This document shows positions 1 to 5,728 of a stretch of DNA of 6,829 nucleotides, in pieces. How positions within the stretch are numbered: position 1 is the first letter of the stretch; every line of letters starts with the position of its first letter. This DNA is from Pseudomonadota bacterium (lineage in GTDB: Bacteria; Pseudomonadota; Gammaproteobacteria; Burkholderiales; Burkholderiaceae_C), in assembly GCA_023394015.1 (NCBI GenBank), contig JAEXBL010000362.1, positions 1 to 6,829 of the forward strand, given 5' to 3'. Made by a program: the position numbers and the translations under genes. The notes under the pieces are model-generated. The model saw only the letters and a program-made list of their open reading frames with translations, had not been told where the DNA came from and did not search any database.

Positions 1-42
1 CCCTCGGGGGGAAGGCGGCCGCAGGCCGACTCAGGGGGGGGG
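1..42. repeat. GC-rich palindromic tail downstream of mltA, possible terminator or dispersed repeat
   Basis: Directly after the mltA stop codon (reading the minus strand) comes a run of nine C (34-42 on the plus strand are all G). It is followed by a perfect 5-bp hairpin, CGGCC (16-20) against GGCCG (24-28), and then a second C-rich run (6-11). No T tract follows the hairpin, so it is not a standard intrinsic terminator. Similar C-run, hairpin, C-run cassettes recur after genes in Comamonadaceae as I remember them, so a dispersed repeat is plausible. The window edge may cut it. Confidence 0.35.
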
Positions 43-1209
43 CTATCTCGGCCACAACACCCACAGGCGCAGCGGCTGCATCATGCGACCGGCAAAGTCA
101 CCGGCCTCGGGACCCCAGCCGGCAAAGTAGTCGGCGCGCACGGCGCCGACGATGGCGCTGCCGGTGTCCTGCGCCAGCACCAGCCGGTTCAGGTTGGCCA
201 CCGGCCCCTGCGACGACAGCCACACCGGCGTGCCGTAGGGAATGCTTTGCGGATCGACGGCGATCGAGCGCCCCGGCGTCAGCGCCACGCCCTGCGCGCC
301 CCGGGGGCCGAACTGCGCGTCCAGCGGGCTGAGCGCCTCCTCGCGGAAGAACACCATGCGCGGGTTGCTCCACAGAAAGCCCTGCAGCAGCTGCGGGTTG
401 GCCGCCAGCGCGTTGCGGATGCCGGGCCAGGTGACGTCGCCGCGCAGCAGCCCCTGGTCGATCAGCCACTTGCCGGGGCTGCGGTAGGGCTGCTCGTTGG
501 TGGCGGCAAAGGCCAGCCGCACCAGGCGCTGGCTGCCGTCGGCCTCGGTCACGCGCACGCGGCCCGAGCCCTGGATCTGCAGGATCAGCGCCTCCACCGG
601 GTCGGCCAGCCAGGCGATCTCGCTGCCGGCCAGCTGGGCGCGCGCCTCGGGCAGGGTTTCCATCTCCTGCCGCGTGAACCAGGGCTTGCGCTGCGCCAAC
701 GTGGGCGGCGGGCGGTACAGCGGCGCGCCAAAGCCGGGGCGGGCGCTGCGCGAGGCCTCCACCATGGGCTCGAAGTAGCTGGTCAGCAGGCCCTCGGCAC
801 CGGGGGCCGTGGGGCCGCCCAGCGGCTCCACGCGGTAGGGCTGCAGGCGCGCCATCATCCACTGGCGCTGCTCCTCGGGCGTGGCCAGCGACAGGCGGCG
901 CACCTCGCTGCACAGCCGGCCGAAGGTGGGGCCGGGGCGCTCGCAGCTCTTGATCCAGGCGTTCCAGGCGTCGGTGGTGTCGTCCTGCTCGAAGCCGGGC
1001 AGCTCGGCCCAGCGCACCGGCACCCAGCGGCTGCGCGCGCGCTCGATGGCCGGGCCGATGGGCACACTGTCGGCCACCGGGCCGGGCGGCGGCAGGCTGG
1101 GCTCGGTGGTCGCGGGCGGTGCCGGCGGCGGGGGCGGCGGCTTGACCGCGCAGCTGGCCAGCATTCCTACAATGAGTGCTGCCCCAAGAAACCGTGATGC
1201 TTGCTTCAT
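43..1209 (-). CDS. mltA: Membrane-bound lytic murein transglycosylase A (outer-membrane lipoprotein)
   Basis: This 388-residue protein is predicted to cleave the MurNAc-GlcNAc bond of peptidoglycan with formation of a 1,6-anhydro end, acting from the periplasmic face of the outer membrane. The start at 1209 is chosen because it gives a textbook lipoprotein signal: basic MKQASR, a hydrophobic core, and lipobox L17-A18-S19-C20 with Ala at +2, which favours outer-membrane sorting. A proline-rich linker (about 23-45) precedes the MltA domain. The C-terminal 3D/double-psi barrel region holds AVDPQSIPYGTPVW, AQDTGSAIVGAVRADYF and GWGPEAGDFAGRM. Two conserved acids are D348 (in QDTG) and D360 (in RADYF). 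By spacing, D360 probably corresponds to the catalytic Asp308 of mature E. coli MltA (numbering from memory). The length is close to the E. coli protein plus the linker. The frame stays open upstream to 1506, but that extension runs through the repeat element and would bury the signal peptide. No clear Shine-Dalgarno is visible. Family assignment is firm. Confidence 0.93.
   Translation of the reverse strand: MKQASRFLGAALIVGMLASCAVKPPPPPPAPPATTEPSLPPPGPVADSVPIGPAIERARSRWVPVRWAELPGFEQDDTTDAWNAWIKSCERPGPTFGRLCSEVRRLSLATPEEQRQWMMARLQPYRVEPLGGPTAPGAEGLLTSYFEPMVEASRSARPGFGAPLYRPPPTLAQRKPWFTRQEMETLPEARAQLAGSEIAWLADPVEALILQIQGSGRVRVTEADGSQRLVRLAFAATNEQPYRSPGKWLIDQGLLRGDVTWPGIRNALAANPQLLQGFLWSNPRMVFFREEALSPLDAQFGPRGAQGVALTPGRSIAVDPQSIPYGTPVWLSSQGPVANLNRLVLAQDTGSAIVGAVRADYFAGWGPEAGDFAGRMMQPLRLWVLWPR
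1142..1173 (+). promoter_or_regulatory. Weak sigma70-like promoter candidate for the small membrane protein
   Basis: TTGACC (1142-1147) and TACAAT (1168-1173) each match the sigma70 hexamers at five of six positions. They lie inside the 5' coding part of mltA, about 35 bases upstream of the 53-residue gene. The 20-base spacer is longer than the usual 16-18, so activity is doubtful. Some promoter must lie inside mltA if the small gene is expressed independently, because the two start codons overlap. Confidence 0.25.
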
Positions 1210-1369
1210 GCTCGTGATTCTGCTGGAAGCGCTGGCTGCGCTGGCGCTGCTGTTGTTGATCGTGTGGTGGACCATGTTCTCCGGCCGCAAGAAAGGCGAG
1301 CTGCCCGGCCAGCACGACGCGCCTGCCGAGGACGAGGCCACCGCCGACCGGCCCGACGCCAAGGATTGA
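1208..1369 (+). CDS. Small single-pass membrane protein, 53 aa, unknown function
   Basis: I do not recognise a named family. The protein begins MLVILLEALAALALLLLIVW, a strong transmembrane segment over residues 1-24. A basic patch G26-R27-K28-K29-G30 follows, then an acidic, proline-containing tail ending in ADRPDAKD. By the positive-inside rule the tail should be cytoplasmic. The evidence for coding is codon use: 47 of 53 codons end in G or C, matching the neighbouring real genes, and the product has sensible membrane-protein architecture. Its ATG overlaps the mltA ATG by two bases on the opposite strand, so each gene's upstream region lies inside the other. No Shine-Dalgarno is obvious. An in-frame ATG at 1172 would add 12 residues (MSAAPRNRDACF) and weaken the start-TM arrangement. 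The gene could be conserved beside mltA, but it could also be an accidental frame. Confidence 0.6.
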   Translation: MLVILLEALAALALLLLIVWWTMFSGRKKGELPGQHDAPAEDEATADRPDAKD

Positions 1370-1425
1370 TGCCGCGCACCACCGCTGGAGTTCCCTTCGG
1401 TTCTCATGGCGCTGCGCATGCAGCA

Positions 1426-1549
1426 CATGACGAATGACCGCGCGCTGGCGAGCGCATGACAAATGACAAAGCCATCGCCGGGCGCGGCGCCTTGGTCATT
1501 GGTCATGGCGCGAAAGCGCCGGTCATCGAGCGCAGCGAAGTCATGTCAC
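1426..1549. repeat. Composite inverted-repeat intergenic element with nested hairpins
   Basis: The spacer between the small membrane gene and the response-regulator stop is built from copies of a GTCAT/ATGAC word. Direct copies CATGACGAATGAC (1426-1438) and CATGACAAATGAC (1455-1467) differ at one base. The second copy pairs with GTCATTGGTCATG (1495-1507) in inverted orientation at 12 of 13 positions. Between the copies in each half sits a short perfect hairpin: GCGCT-GGCG-AGCGC (1442-1455) on the left and GGCGC-GAAA-GCGCC (1507-1520) on the right. The right half ends with GGTCAT (1521-1526) and GTCATGTCAC (1540-1549). The whole can fold into a large cruciform. No open reading frame with normal codon use crosses it. 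It looks like a REP- or MITE-like dispersed element, possibly also acting as a terminator for the two converging flanking genes. Confidence 0.65.
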
Positions 1550-1570
1550 CGGGGCGCCTGCGCGGCCGGC

Positions 1571-2203
1571 TCAGGGCCAGGGCGCCAGCTTCTGCAACTG
1601 CTGCGCCAGCTCCACCGGGGACTTGGCCTCCATCTTCTCGAACACGCGGGCGCGGTGCACTTCCACGGTGCGCACGCTGATGCCCAGCTCGTCGGCGATG
1701 AGCTTGTTGGGTCGGCCCTCGGCCACCAGGCGCAGCACGTCGCGCTCGCGCTCGGTCAGCTCATGAAACCGGGCGCGCAGGGCGCGCTGCACCGCCAGCT
1801 GCGCCACGCGCTCCTGCGACAGGGCCAGCGCGCGCTCCACGCGGTCGACCAGCGCGTTGTCTGAAAACGGCTTCTCGCAGAAGTCGAAGGCGCCGCGCTT
1901 GACGGCCTCCACCGCCGTCGCCACGCTGGCGTGCCCGGTGAGAAAGATCACCGGCCAGGCCTGGGCCACGCCGCGCTCCAGCAGGCGGTCGAACAGCGCC
2001 AGCCCGCTGGCGCCGGGCATGCGCACGTCCAGCAGGATGCAGGCCGGCGTGCTGGGCACCGCCTGGCCCAGGGCCTCCTCGAAGGCCTCGGCCCCGTCAA
2101 AGGCCTGCGACAGCAACCGGCGCGAGCGCAGCAGCCAGGCCAGCGCCTCGCGCACGCTGGCGTCGTCGTCGACGATGTAAACCATGGCATCGGTGGCGGC
2201 CAT
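1571..2203 (-). CDS. FixJ/NarL-type two-component response regulator (receiver plus LuxR-type HTH)
   Basis: This 210-residue cytoplasmic DNA-binding regulator should be activated by phosphotransfer from a sensor histidine kinase. The receiver domain (about 7-125) has the acidic pair D12/D13 in YIVDDDASVR, the phospho-acceptor D59 in LLDVRMPGASG, T89 in FLTGHA and K111 in CEKPF, so it looks fully functional. The LuxR/GerE helix-turn-helix (about 148-205) contains LTERERDVLRLVAEG, NKLIADELGISVRTVEVHRA and an EKM segment, typical of the FixJ subgroup. FixJ relatives in this bacterial group are usually paired with a kinase gene. None is adjacent here: downstream is a repeat and upstream is the divergent hydrolase. 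The target genes cannot be named from the sequence. The ATG at 2203 has no Shine-Dalgarno but has TAGAAT six bases upstream, which suggests a leaderless message. M7 (codon at 2185) is an alternative start that keeps the whole receiver. The stop is immediately followed by the repeat region. Confidence 0.93.
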   Translation of the reverse strand: MAATDAMVYIVDDDASVREALAWLLRSRRLLSQAFDGAEAFEEALGQAVPSTPACILLDVRMPGASGLALFDRLLERGVAQAWPVIFLTGHASVATAVEAVKRGAFDFCEKPFSDNALVDRVERALALSQERVAQLAVQRALRARFHELTERERDVLRLVAEGRPNKLIADELGISVRTVEVHRARVFEKMEAKSPVELAQQLQKLAPWP

Positions 2204-2209
2204 GCGGGC

Positions 2210-2215
2210 ATTCTA
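2210..2215 (-). promoter_or_regulatory. Putative -10 box TAGAAT for the response regulator
   Basis: On the minus strand TAGAAT matches the -10 consensus at five of six positions and ends six bases before the ATG at 2203. Transcription would be expected to start at or within a base of the A of that ATG. No good -35 hexamer is visible at 16-18 bases upstream; the sequence there is GTGGTG-like. The call therefore rests on the -10 box and on the lack of a ribosome binding site. Confidence 0.35.
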
Positions 2216-2278
2216 GGAGCGCGCTGCCAGGCACCACGCATGGCGGCGCCGTCCGACAGCGGGCGCGGCGGCTTTCTG

Positions 2279-2310
2279 CGATGCTTGGCGCATTTCGGCG
2301 CCCCGCATCG
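2279..2310. promoter_or_regulatory. 32-bp palindrome in the divergent region, operator or leader hairpin
   Basis: CGATGC (2279-2284) pairs perfectly with GCATCG (2305-2310), and inside it GGCGC (2287-2291) pairs perfectly with GCGCC (2298-2302). A 2x2 mismatch (TT against CC) separates the two stems, and the loop is six bases (ATTTCG). It lies 34 bases upstream of the hydrolase ATG and 75 bases from the response-regulator start. It could be a dimeric operator or an RNA hairpin in the hydrolase leader. The pairing is seen directly; the function is inferred. Confidence 0.45.
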
Positions 2311-2344
2311 GGTGCCGCCCTTCATCCTGCGAGGCTCGCCACCC

Positions 2345-3577
2345 ATGCCCACCTCTTTGCTGCGCCGCGCGCTGGCGCTCACGCCCCTGCTCCTGGCCGC
2401 CGCCCTCATGGCCTGTGGCGGCAGCGGCGGTGACGACCAGCCCACCCCTCCGCCGACCGAGCCGGAAACCCCGATCGAGCTGCCGCCCGATCCGCCGCAG
2501 GTGGCTCAAGGCCCGGGCGCGCTGCTGTCGGGCGAGTTCGTCAAGACCCTCAGCGCCGCCGACATCACCGCCGCCCTGCGCTCGCCCGAGAGCAAGCTGC
2601 AGGAGGGGCTGGACCCGGTGTACGACGTGGCCTCGTACCGGCTCACCTACACCACCACCGACAAGCACGGCGCCGAGGTGACGGCCTCGGGCCTACTCAG
2701 CCTGCCGCTCAAGCCCGCCGGCCGGCCCAGCCCGGTGCTGAGCTACCAGCACGCCACCACCTTCCACGACGACCAGGCGCCGTCCAACAAGGTCGAGGCC
2801 TACGAGCCGCCGCTGGTGCTGGCCTCGCTGGGCTACATCGTGGTGTCGCCCGACTACGTGGGCTTTGGCGCCTCCAGGGGCCAGGAACACCCCTACCTGA
2901 CGGCCGAACCCACCGCCCGCGCCGTGGTGGACATGCTGGTGGCCGCGCTGCACTGGCGCCGGCAGAACCAGGTGGCCGACAACCGCCAGCTGTTCCTGGT
3001 CGGCTACTCGGAAGGCGGCTACGCCACCATGGCCGCGCACCGGGCGCTGCACTTGTCCGACCACGCGCTGAAGGCCCACCTGCAGGCCGCCGTGCCCGGT
3101 GCCGGCCCCTACGACGTGCTGGCGACCATGGACGAGCACCTGAAGCGCGTGCGCGCGGTGTCGCCCACGCTGGCGCGCTGGCTGGACCCCGAGCGCCTGG
3201 CCGGCATGCCCGACAGCGTGCGCGCCGAGGTGCGGCGCCTGCTGCTGCGCCAGATGGTGCCCGAGGACGGCGACGTGCGCTACCAGACGCTGTTTCTTGA
3301 TCGCTACCTGGCCAACGAGCGCGCCGCCATCGCCGCCGAGCACAGCGTGCACCTGGGCTGGGCGCCCGCCGTGCCGGTGCACCTGTTCCACGGTCGGGGC
3401 GACCTGACGGTGCCGTTCACGGCCGCCGAGTCGGCGCGCGACGCCTTGCAGGCAGCCGGCGCCAGCGAGGTCAGCCTGACCGAATGCACCACGCCCAAGT
3501 TCGGCCATCTGGACTGCGTGCCGGAATATTTCCGCTTCGCCGTCGAGCGCATGGGCCAGCTGGCGCGCGATTTGTGA
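2345..3577 (+). CDS. Lipoprotein alpha/beta hydrolase, secreted lipase/esterase family
   Basis: This 410-residue envelope-anchored hydrolase probably cleaves carboxylic esters or lipids; the real substrate is unknown. The start at 2345 is supported by GAGG at 2331-2334, ten bases upstream, and by the lipoprotein signal that follows: basic LLRR, a hydrophobic core and lipobox L21-M22-A23-C24 with Gly at +2. A Gly-Ser and Pro-rich linker (about 25-55) tethers the catalytic domain. Family marks in order are SYRLTYTTTDKHG, PVLSYQHATT, SPDYVGFGAS (D170), nucleophile elbow GYSEGG with S222, HGRGDLTVPF with D353, and KFGHLDC with H388. S222/D353/H388 form a plausible complete triad. The pattern resembles bacterial members of the secretory lipase (LIP, Candida lipase A-like) family. 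C381 and C391 flank the catalytic histidine and could form a disulfide after export. The gene is divergent from the response regulator and convergent with the small exported protein. The frame is open upstream to 1931, but that part is the antisense of the regulator. Confidence 0.88.
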   Translation: MPTSLLRRALALTPLLLAAALMACGGSGGDDQPTPPPTEPETPIELPPDPPQVAQGPGALLSGEFVKTLSAADITAALRSPESKLQEGLDPVYDVASYRLTYTTTDKHGAEVTASGLLSLPLKPAGRPSPVLSYQHATTFHDDQAPSNKVEAYEPPLVLASLGYIVVSPDYVGFGASRGQEHPYLTAEPTARAVVDMLVAALHWRRQNQVADNRQLFLVGYSEGGYATMAAHRALHLSDHALKAHLQAAVPGAGPYDVLATMDEHLKRVRAVSPTLARWLDPERLAGMPDSVRAEVRRLLLRQMVPEDGDVRYQTLFLDRYLANERAAIAAEHSVHLGWAPAVPVHLFHGRGDLTVPFTAAESARDALQAAGASEVSLTECTTPKFGHLDCVPEYFRFAVERMGQLARDL

Positions 3578-3620
3578 CGGCGCTCAGCCAAACCCCGGCA
3601 AAGAGACCAGGCTGCAGCCC

Positions 3621-3923
3621 TCAGATGCCGGTCTGCGCCCCGGCCACCCAGCGCAGGCCCTGGCCGCCGCTCAGGTAATAGGCGCCCTGCGGGCTGATCA
3701 CCACGGCGCGGTGGGTCGTCGGGTCGGAGAAGTAGCGCCAGCCATGCGCGCGGGCGCCTGTGCGCGCCGGGTTGGACACGGGCTGCATCCCATGGTCGAA
3801 GCCGCTGACGCTGTGAACGGGCGCGGCGCGCCCGCTGTAGTCACAACAGTCGCCACCCAGCAGTGGCGCGCAGGCCGTGGTCGTCAACGCCGCGAGGGCC
3901 GCAAGCAGTGTGGTCGGTTTCAC
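3621..3923 (-). CDS. Small exported, probably lipid-anchored protein of unknown function
   Basis: The 100-residue product is not a family I recognise. Translation starts at GTG (3923), supported by a near-perfect Shine-Dalgarno six bases upstream. The N-terminus MKPTTLLAALAALTTTAC is a signal peptide. Cys18 could be the lipidated residue, but the -3 position is Thr rather than Leu or Val, so the lipobox is non-canonical and cleavage by signal peptidase I is possible. The mature part begins APLLGGDCCDYSG with a Cys26-Cys27 pair. It has a low-complexity middle (about 30-60) and a compact C-terminal segment, GWRYFSDPTTHRAVVISPQG followed by AYYLSGGQGLRWV, which looks like beta strands. It converges on the hydrolase with a 43-base gap (3578-3620) that holds no clear terminator. 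GC-rich codon use and the strong ribosome binding site support a real gene. Confidence 0.75.
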   Translation of the reverse strand: MKPTTLLAALAALTTTACAPLLGGDCCDYSGRAAPVHSVSGFDHGMQPVSNPARTGARAHGWRYFSDPTTHRAVVISPQGAYYLSGGQGLRWVAGAQTGI

Positions 3924-4053
3924 GATTCACCTCCTGTGTGGATGGCACCACCGGTATCGGTAGTGTGCCCCCAGTGTGCACCACAAAAGTGAAGTCCGGC
4001 TGAAGCCGTGACCGCCCGAGCGCCCGCCATGGCCACGGCGCGCCAGCACCCGG
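3924..4053 (-). other. Spacer between mmsA and the small exported gene, with weak hairpins
   Basis: These 130 bases hold the leader of the small exported gene. A short stem CGGC (3997-4000) against GCCG (4005-4008) is followed on the minus strand, after a gap, by CTTTTG; this is a poor candidate terminator for mmsA. AGTGTGC occurs twice as a direct repeat (3962-3968 and 3973-3979). An imperfect stem GGCAC/GTGCC surrounds CCGGTATCGG near 3945-3968. No convincing -35/-10 pair is visible. Confidence 0.3.
3928..3935 (-). promoter_or_regulatory. Near-consensus Shine-Dalgarno deciding a GTG start
   Basis: On the minus strand AGGAGGTG (with A following at 3927 and T at 3926) is complementary to the 16S rRNA tail over its full core. 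The GGAGG core ends six bases before the GTG at 3923. It is the best ribosome binding site in the window and fixes the GTG as the start of the small exported protein. Confidence 0.8.
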
Positions 4054-5571
4054 TCAGCGGCTGGACGGAAAGCTGAACACCGCCCCTTCGCGCACGCCGG
4101 CCGAGGGCCAGCGCTGGGTGATGGTCTTGCGCTTGGTGTAGAAGCGCACCGCGTCGGGGCCGTAGGCGTGCAGGTCGCCGAACAGGCTGCGCTTCCAGCC
4201 GCCGAACGAGTGGTAGGCCACCGGCACCGGCAGCGGCACGTTGATGCCGACCATGCCGACCTGGATGTGATCTGAAAAATAGCGCGCCGCCTCGCCGTCG
4301 CGCGTGAAGATGCAGGTGCCGTTGCCGTACTCGTGGTCGTTGATGAGCTGCATGGCCTCTTCGAGCGTCTGCACGCGCACGATGCCGAGCACGGGGCCGA
4401 AGATTTCTTCCTGGTAGATCACCATGCCGGGCCTGACGTGGTCGAACAGGCAGGGGCCGAGGAAGTAGCCGCCTTCGTGGCCCGGCACCTTCAGGCCCCG
4501 GCCATCGACCAGCAGCGTGGCGCCTTCCTTCACGCCCTGCTCGACGTAGGCGGTCACTTTCTCGAAGTGCGGCTTCGTCACCAGCGGCCCCATGTCGTTG
4601 GCGTTGTCGGTGCCGGGGCCGACCTTCATCTTGGCGATCTCGGGCTTCAGGCCGGCGATCATCTTGTCGGCGACTTCGTTGCCCACCGCCACGATCAGCG
4701 GCACCGCCATGCAACGCTCGCCGCACGAGCCATAGGCCGCGCCCATCATGGCGCTCACGGCGTTGCCGATGTCGGCATCGGGCATCACCACCGCGTGGTT
4801 CTTGGCACCGCCCAGCGCCTGCACGCGCTTGCCATGCTTCGTGCCTTCGCTGTAGATGTATTCAGCAATCGGCGTCGAGCCGACGAAGCTGACGGCCTTC
4901 ACGCGCGCGTCGTTCAGCAGCGCATCCACCGCCTCCTTGTCGCCATTCACCACGTTCAGCACGCCCGGCGGCAGGCCCGCCTGCAGCGCCAGCTGCGCGA
5001 TGAACAGCGCGCTCGACGGATCGCGCTCGCTGGGTTTCAGCACGAAGGTGTTGCCGCAGGCCACCGCCATCGGCCACATCCACAGCGGCACCATGGCCGG
5101 AAAGTTGAACGGCGTGATGCCGGCGCACACCCCCAGCGCCTGGTGCTCGGCCCAGGAGTCGATGCCGGGGCCGACGTTGCGCGAATGCTCGCCCTTCAGC
5201 AACTCGGGCGCGTAGCTGGCGTACTCGACGTTCTCGATCCCGCGCTGCAGCTCGCCATGCGCGTCGCTGAGCACCTTGCCGTGCTCGGCGGTGATCATGG
5301 CGGCGATCTGGTCGGCATGTTCTTCCAGCAGCACCTTCAGTTTGCTCATCACCCGCGCGCGCTTGAGCGGCGGCGTGTTGCGCCAGTCTGGGAAGGCCTT
5401 CTCGGCGCTGGCGATGGCTTGCTCGACGGTCGCCTTGGAAGCCAGCGCCACATGGCCGCTGACCTGCCCCGTCGCCGGGTTGAACACCGGCTGCGTGCGC
5501 GCCGTGTCGTTCATGACTTGGCCGTCGATGAGGTGGCCGATGGTGTGGGTGATGGATGGGTCGTTCTTCAT
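4054..5571 (-). CDS. mmsA: CoA-acylating (methyl)malonate-semialdehyde dehydrogenase
   Basis: This 505-residue cytoplasmic enzyme oxidises methylmalonate semialdehyde (valine breakdown) or malonate semialdehyde (beta-alanine breakdown) with NAD+ and CoA to propionyl-CoA or acetyl-CoA plus CO2. It is a full-length aldehyde dehydrogenase superfamily member. [20 protein letters not shown] and [11 protein letters not shown] belong to the cofactor fold, and [14 protein letters not shown] is the NAD-binding turn. GGAKNH carries N258 where ordinary aldehyde dehydrogenases have the general-base Glu, a mark of the CoA-dependent MMSDH group. GSCGERCMA has the catalytic C287, and [10 protein letters not shown] holds E389. 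The start at 5571 fits the family N-terminus (IGHLIDGQ); the ribosome binding site is weak. The aminotransferase upstream on the same strand makes malonate semialdehyde, so this gene may serve as the 3-oxopropanoate dehydrogenase (bauC-like role), while valine degradation remains possible. The 157-base gap to that gene contains a palindromic repeat, so co-transcription is not assured. Confidence 0.95.
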   Translation of the reverse strand: MKNDPSITHTIGHLIDGQVMNDTARTQPVFNPATGQVSGHVALASKATVEQAIASAEKAFPDWRNTPPLKRARVMSKLKVLLEEHADQIAAMITAEHGKVLSDAHGELQRGIENVEYASYAPELLKGEHSRNVGPGIDSWAEHQALGVCAGITPFNFPAMVPLWMWPMAVACGNTFVLKPSERDPSSALFIAQLALQAGLPPGVLNVVNGDKEAVDALLNDARVKAVSFVGSTPIAEYIYSEGTKHGKRVQALGGAKNHAVVMPDADIGNAVSAMMGAAYGSCGERCMAVPLIVAVGNEVADKMIAGLKPEIAKMKVGPGTDNANDMGPLVTKPHFEKVTAYVEQGVKEGATLLVDGRGLKVPGHEGGYFLGPCLFDHVRPGMVIYQEEIFGPVLGIVRVQTLEEAMQLINDHEYGNGTCIFTRDGEAARYFSDHIQVGMVGINVPLPVPVAYHSFGGWKRSLFGDLHAYGPDAVRFYTKRKTITQRWPSAGVREGAVFSFPSSR

Positions 5572-5639
5572 GATTTCAAGCTCAATAGTGCCGCCCGCGC
5601 CGATGGATCAAGCGCAGGCAGCTATCTAAGTAATAGTGT

Positions 5640-5722
5640 CGTAGGCTGGATTAGCGAAGCGTAACCCAGCGATTTGACCCAGGTCGCCCGCTGGGTTTCG
5701 CTGCGCTCAACGCCAGCCTACG
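5640..5722. repeat. 83-bp palindromic intergenic repeat between aminotransferase and mmsA
   Basis: The left arm (5640-5671) begins CGTAGGCTGG and ends AACCCAGCG. The right arm (5689-5722) reads as its inverted copy, with CGCTGGGTT at the inner end and CCAGCCTACG at the outer end. The 10 outermost and 9 innermost bases of each arm match perfectly, and the middle parts (TTAGCGAAGCGT against the complement of TCGCTGCGCTCAA) are diverged. The loop is 17 bases. The GTAGGCTGG, AGCGAAGCG, ACCCAGC pattern belongs, from memory, to a palindromic repeat found between genes in many beta- and gammaproteobacteria. It starts six bases past the aminotransferase stop and could terminate or stabilise that message. 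Confidence 0.8.
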
Positions 5723-5728
5723 GCGTCC

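Noticed and set aside
247..1197. 316-codon open frame on the plus strand opposite mltA
   Set aside because: It is low-complexity Ala/Gly/Arg/His sequence with no recognisable motif. It lies wholly inside mltA.
1210..1506. N-terminal extension of mltA to an ATG at 1506
   Set aside because: It would place a lipoprotein signal peptide at residue 100, and it is translated from the repeat element and the antisense of the small membrane gene, with atypical composition.
1426..1549. CRISPR-like array
   Set aside because: The repeated words are short, in both orientations, unevenly spaced, and form hairpins rather than repeat-spacer units. No cas gene is nearby.
1931..2344. N-terminal extension of the hydrolase to 1931
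   Set aside because: It is the antisense of the response regulator. The ATG at 2345 has both a ribosome binding site and a lipoprotein signal.
3920..4726. 268-codon minus-strand frame overlapping the 3' part of mmsA
   Set aside because: It is an Arg-rich shifted frame of mmsA that also runs through the spacer. It shows no motif and no frameshift signature, since mmsA is intact.
5584..5611. Possible mmsA promoter: TTGATC with CACTAT on the minus strand
   Set aside because: The spacer is only 15-16 bases, the -10 match is 3 of 6, and the implied leader would be very short.
4333..5664. 443-codon open frame on the plus strand opposite mmsA
   Set aside because: Its composition is dominated by His, Arg, Ala and Gly, as expected from the antisense of a GC-rich gene, and mmsA on the other strand is certain.
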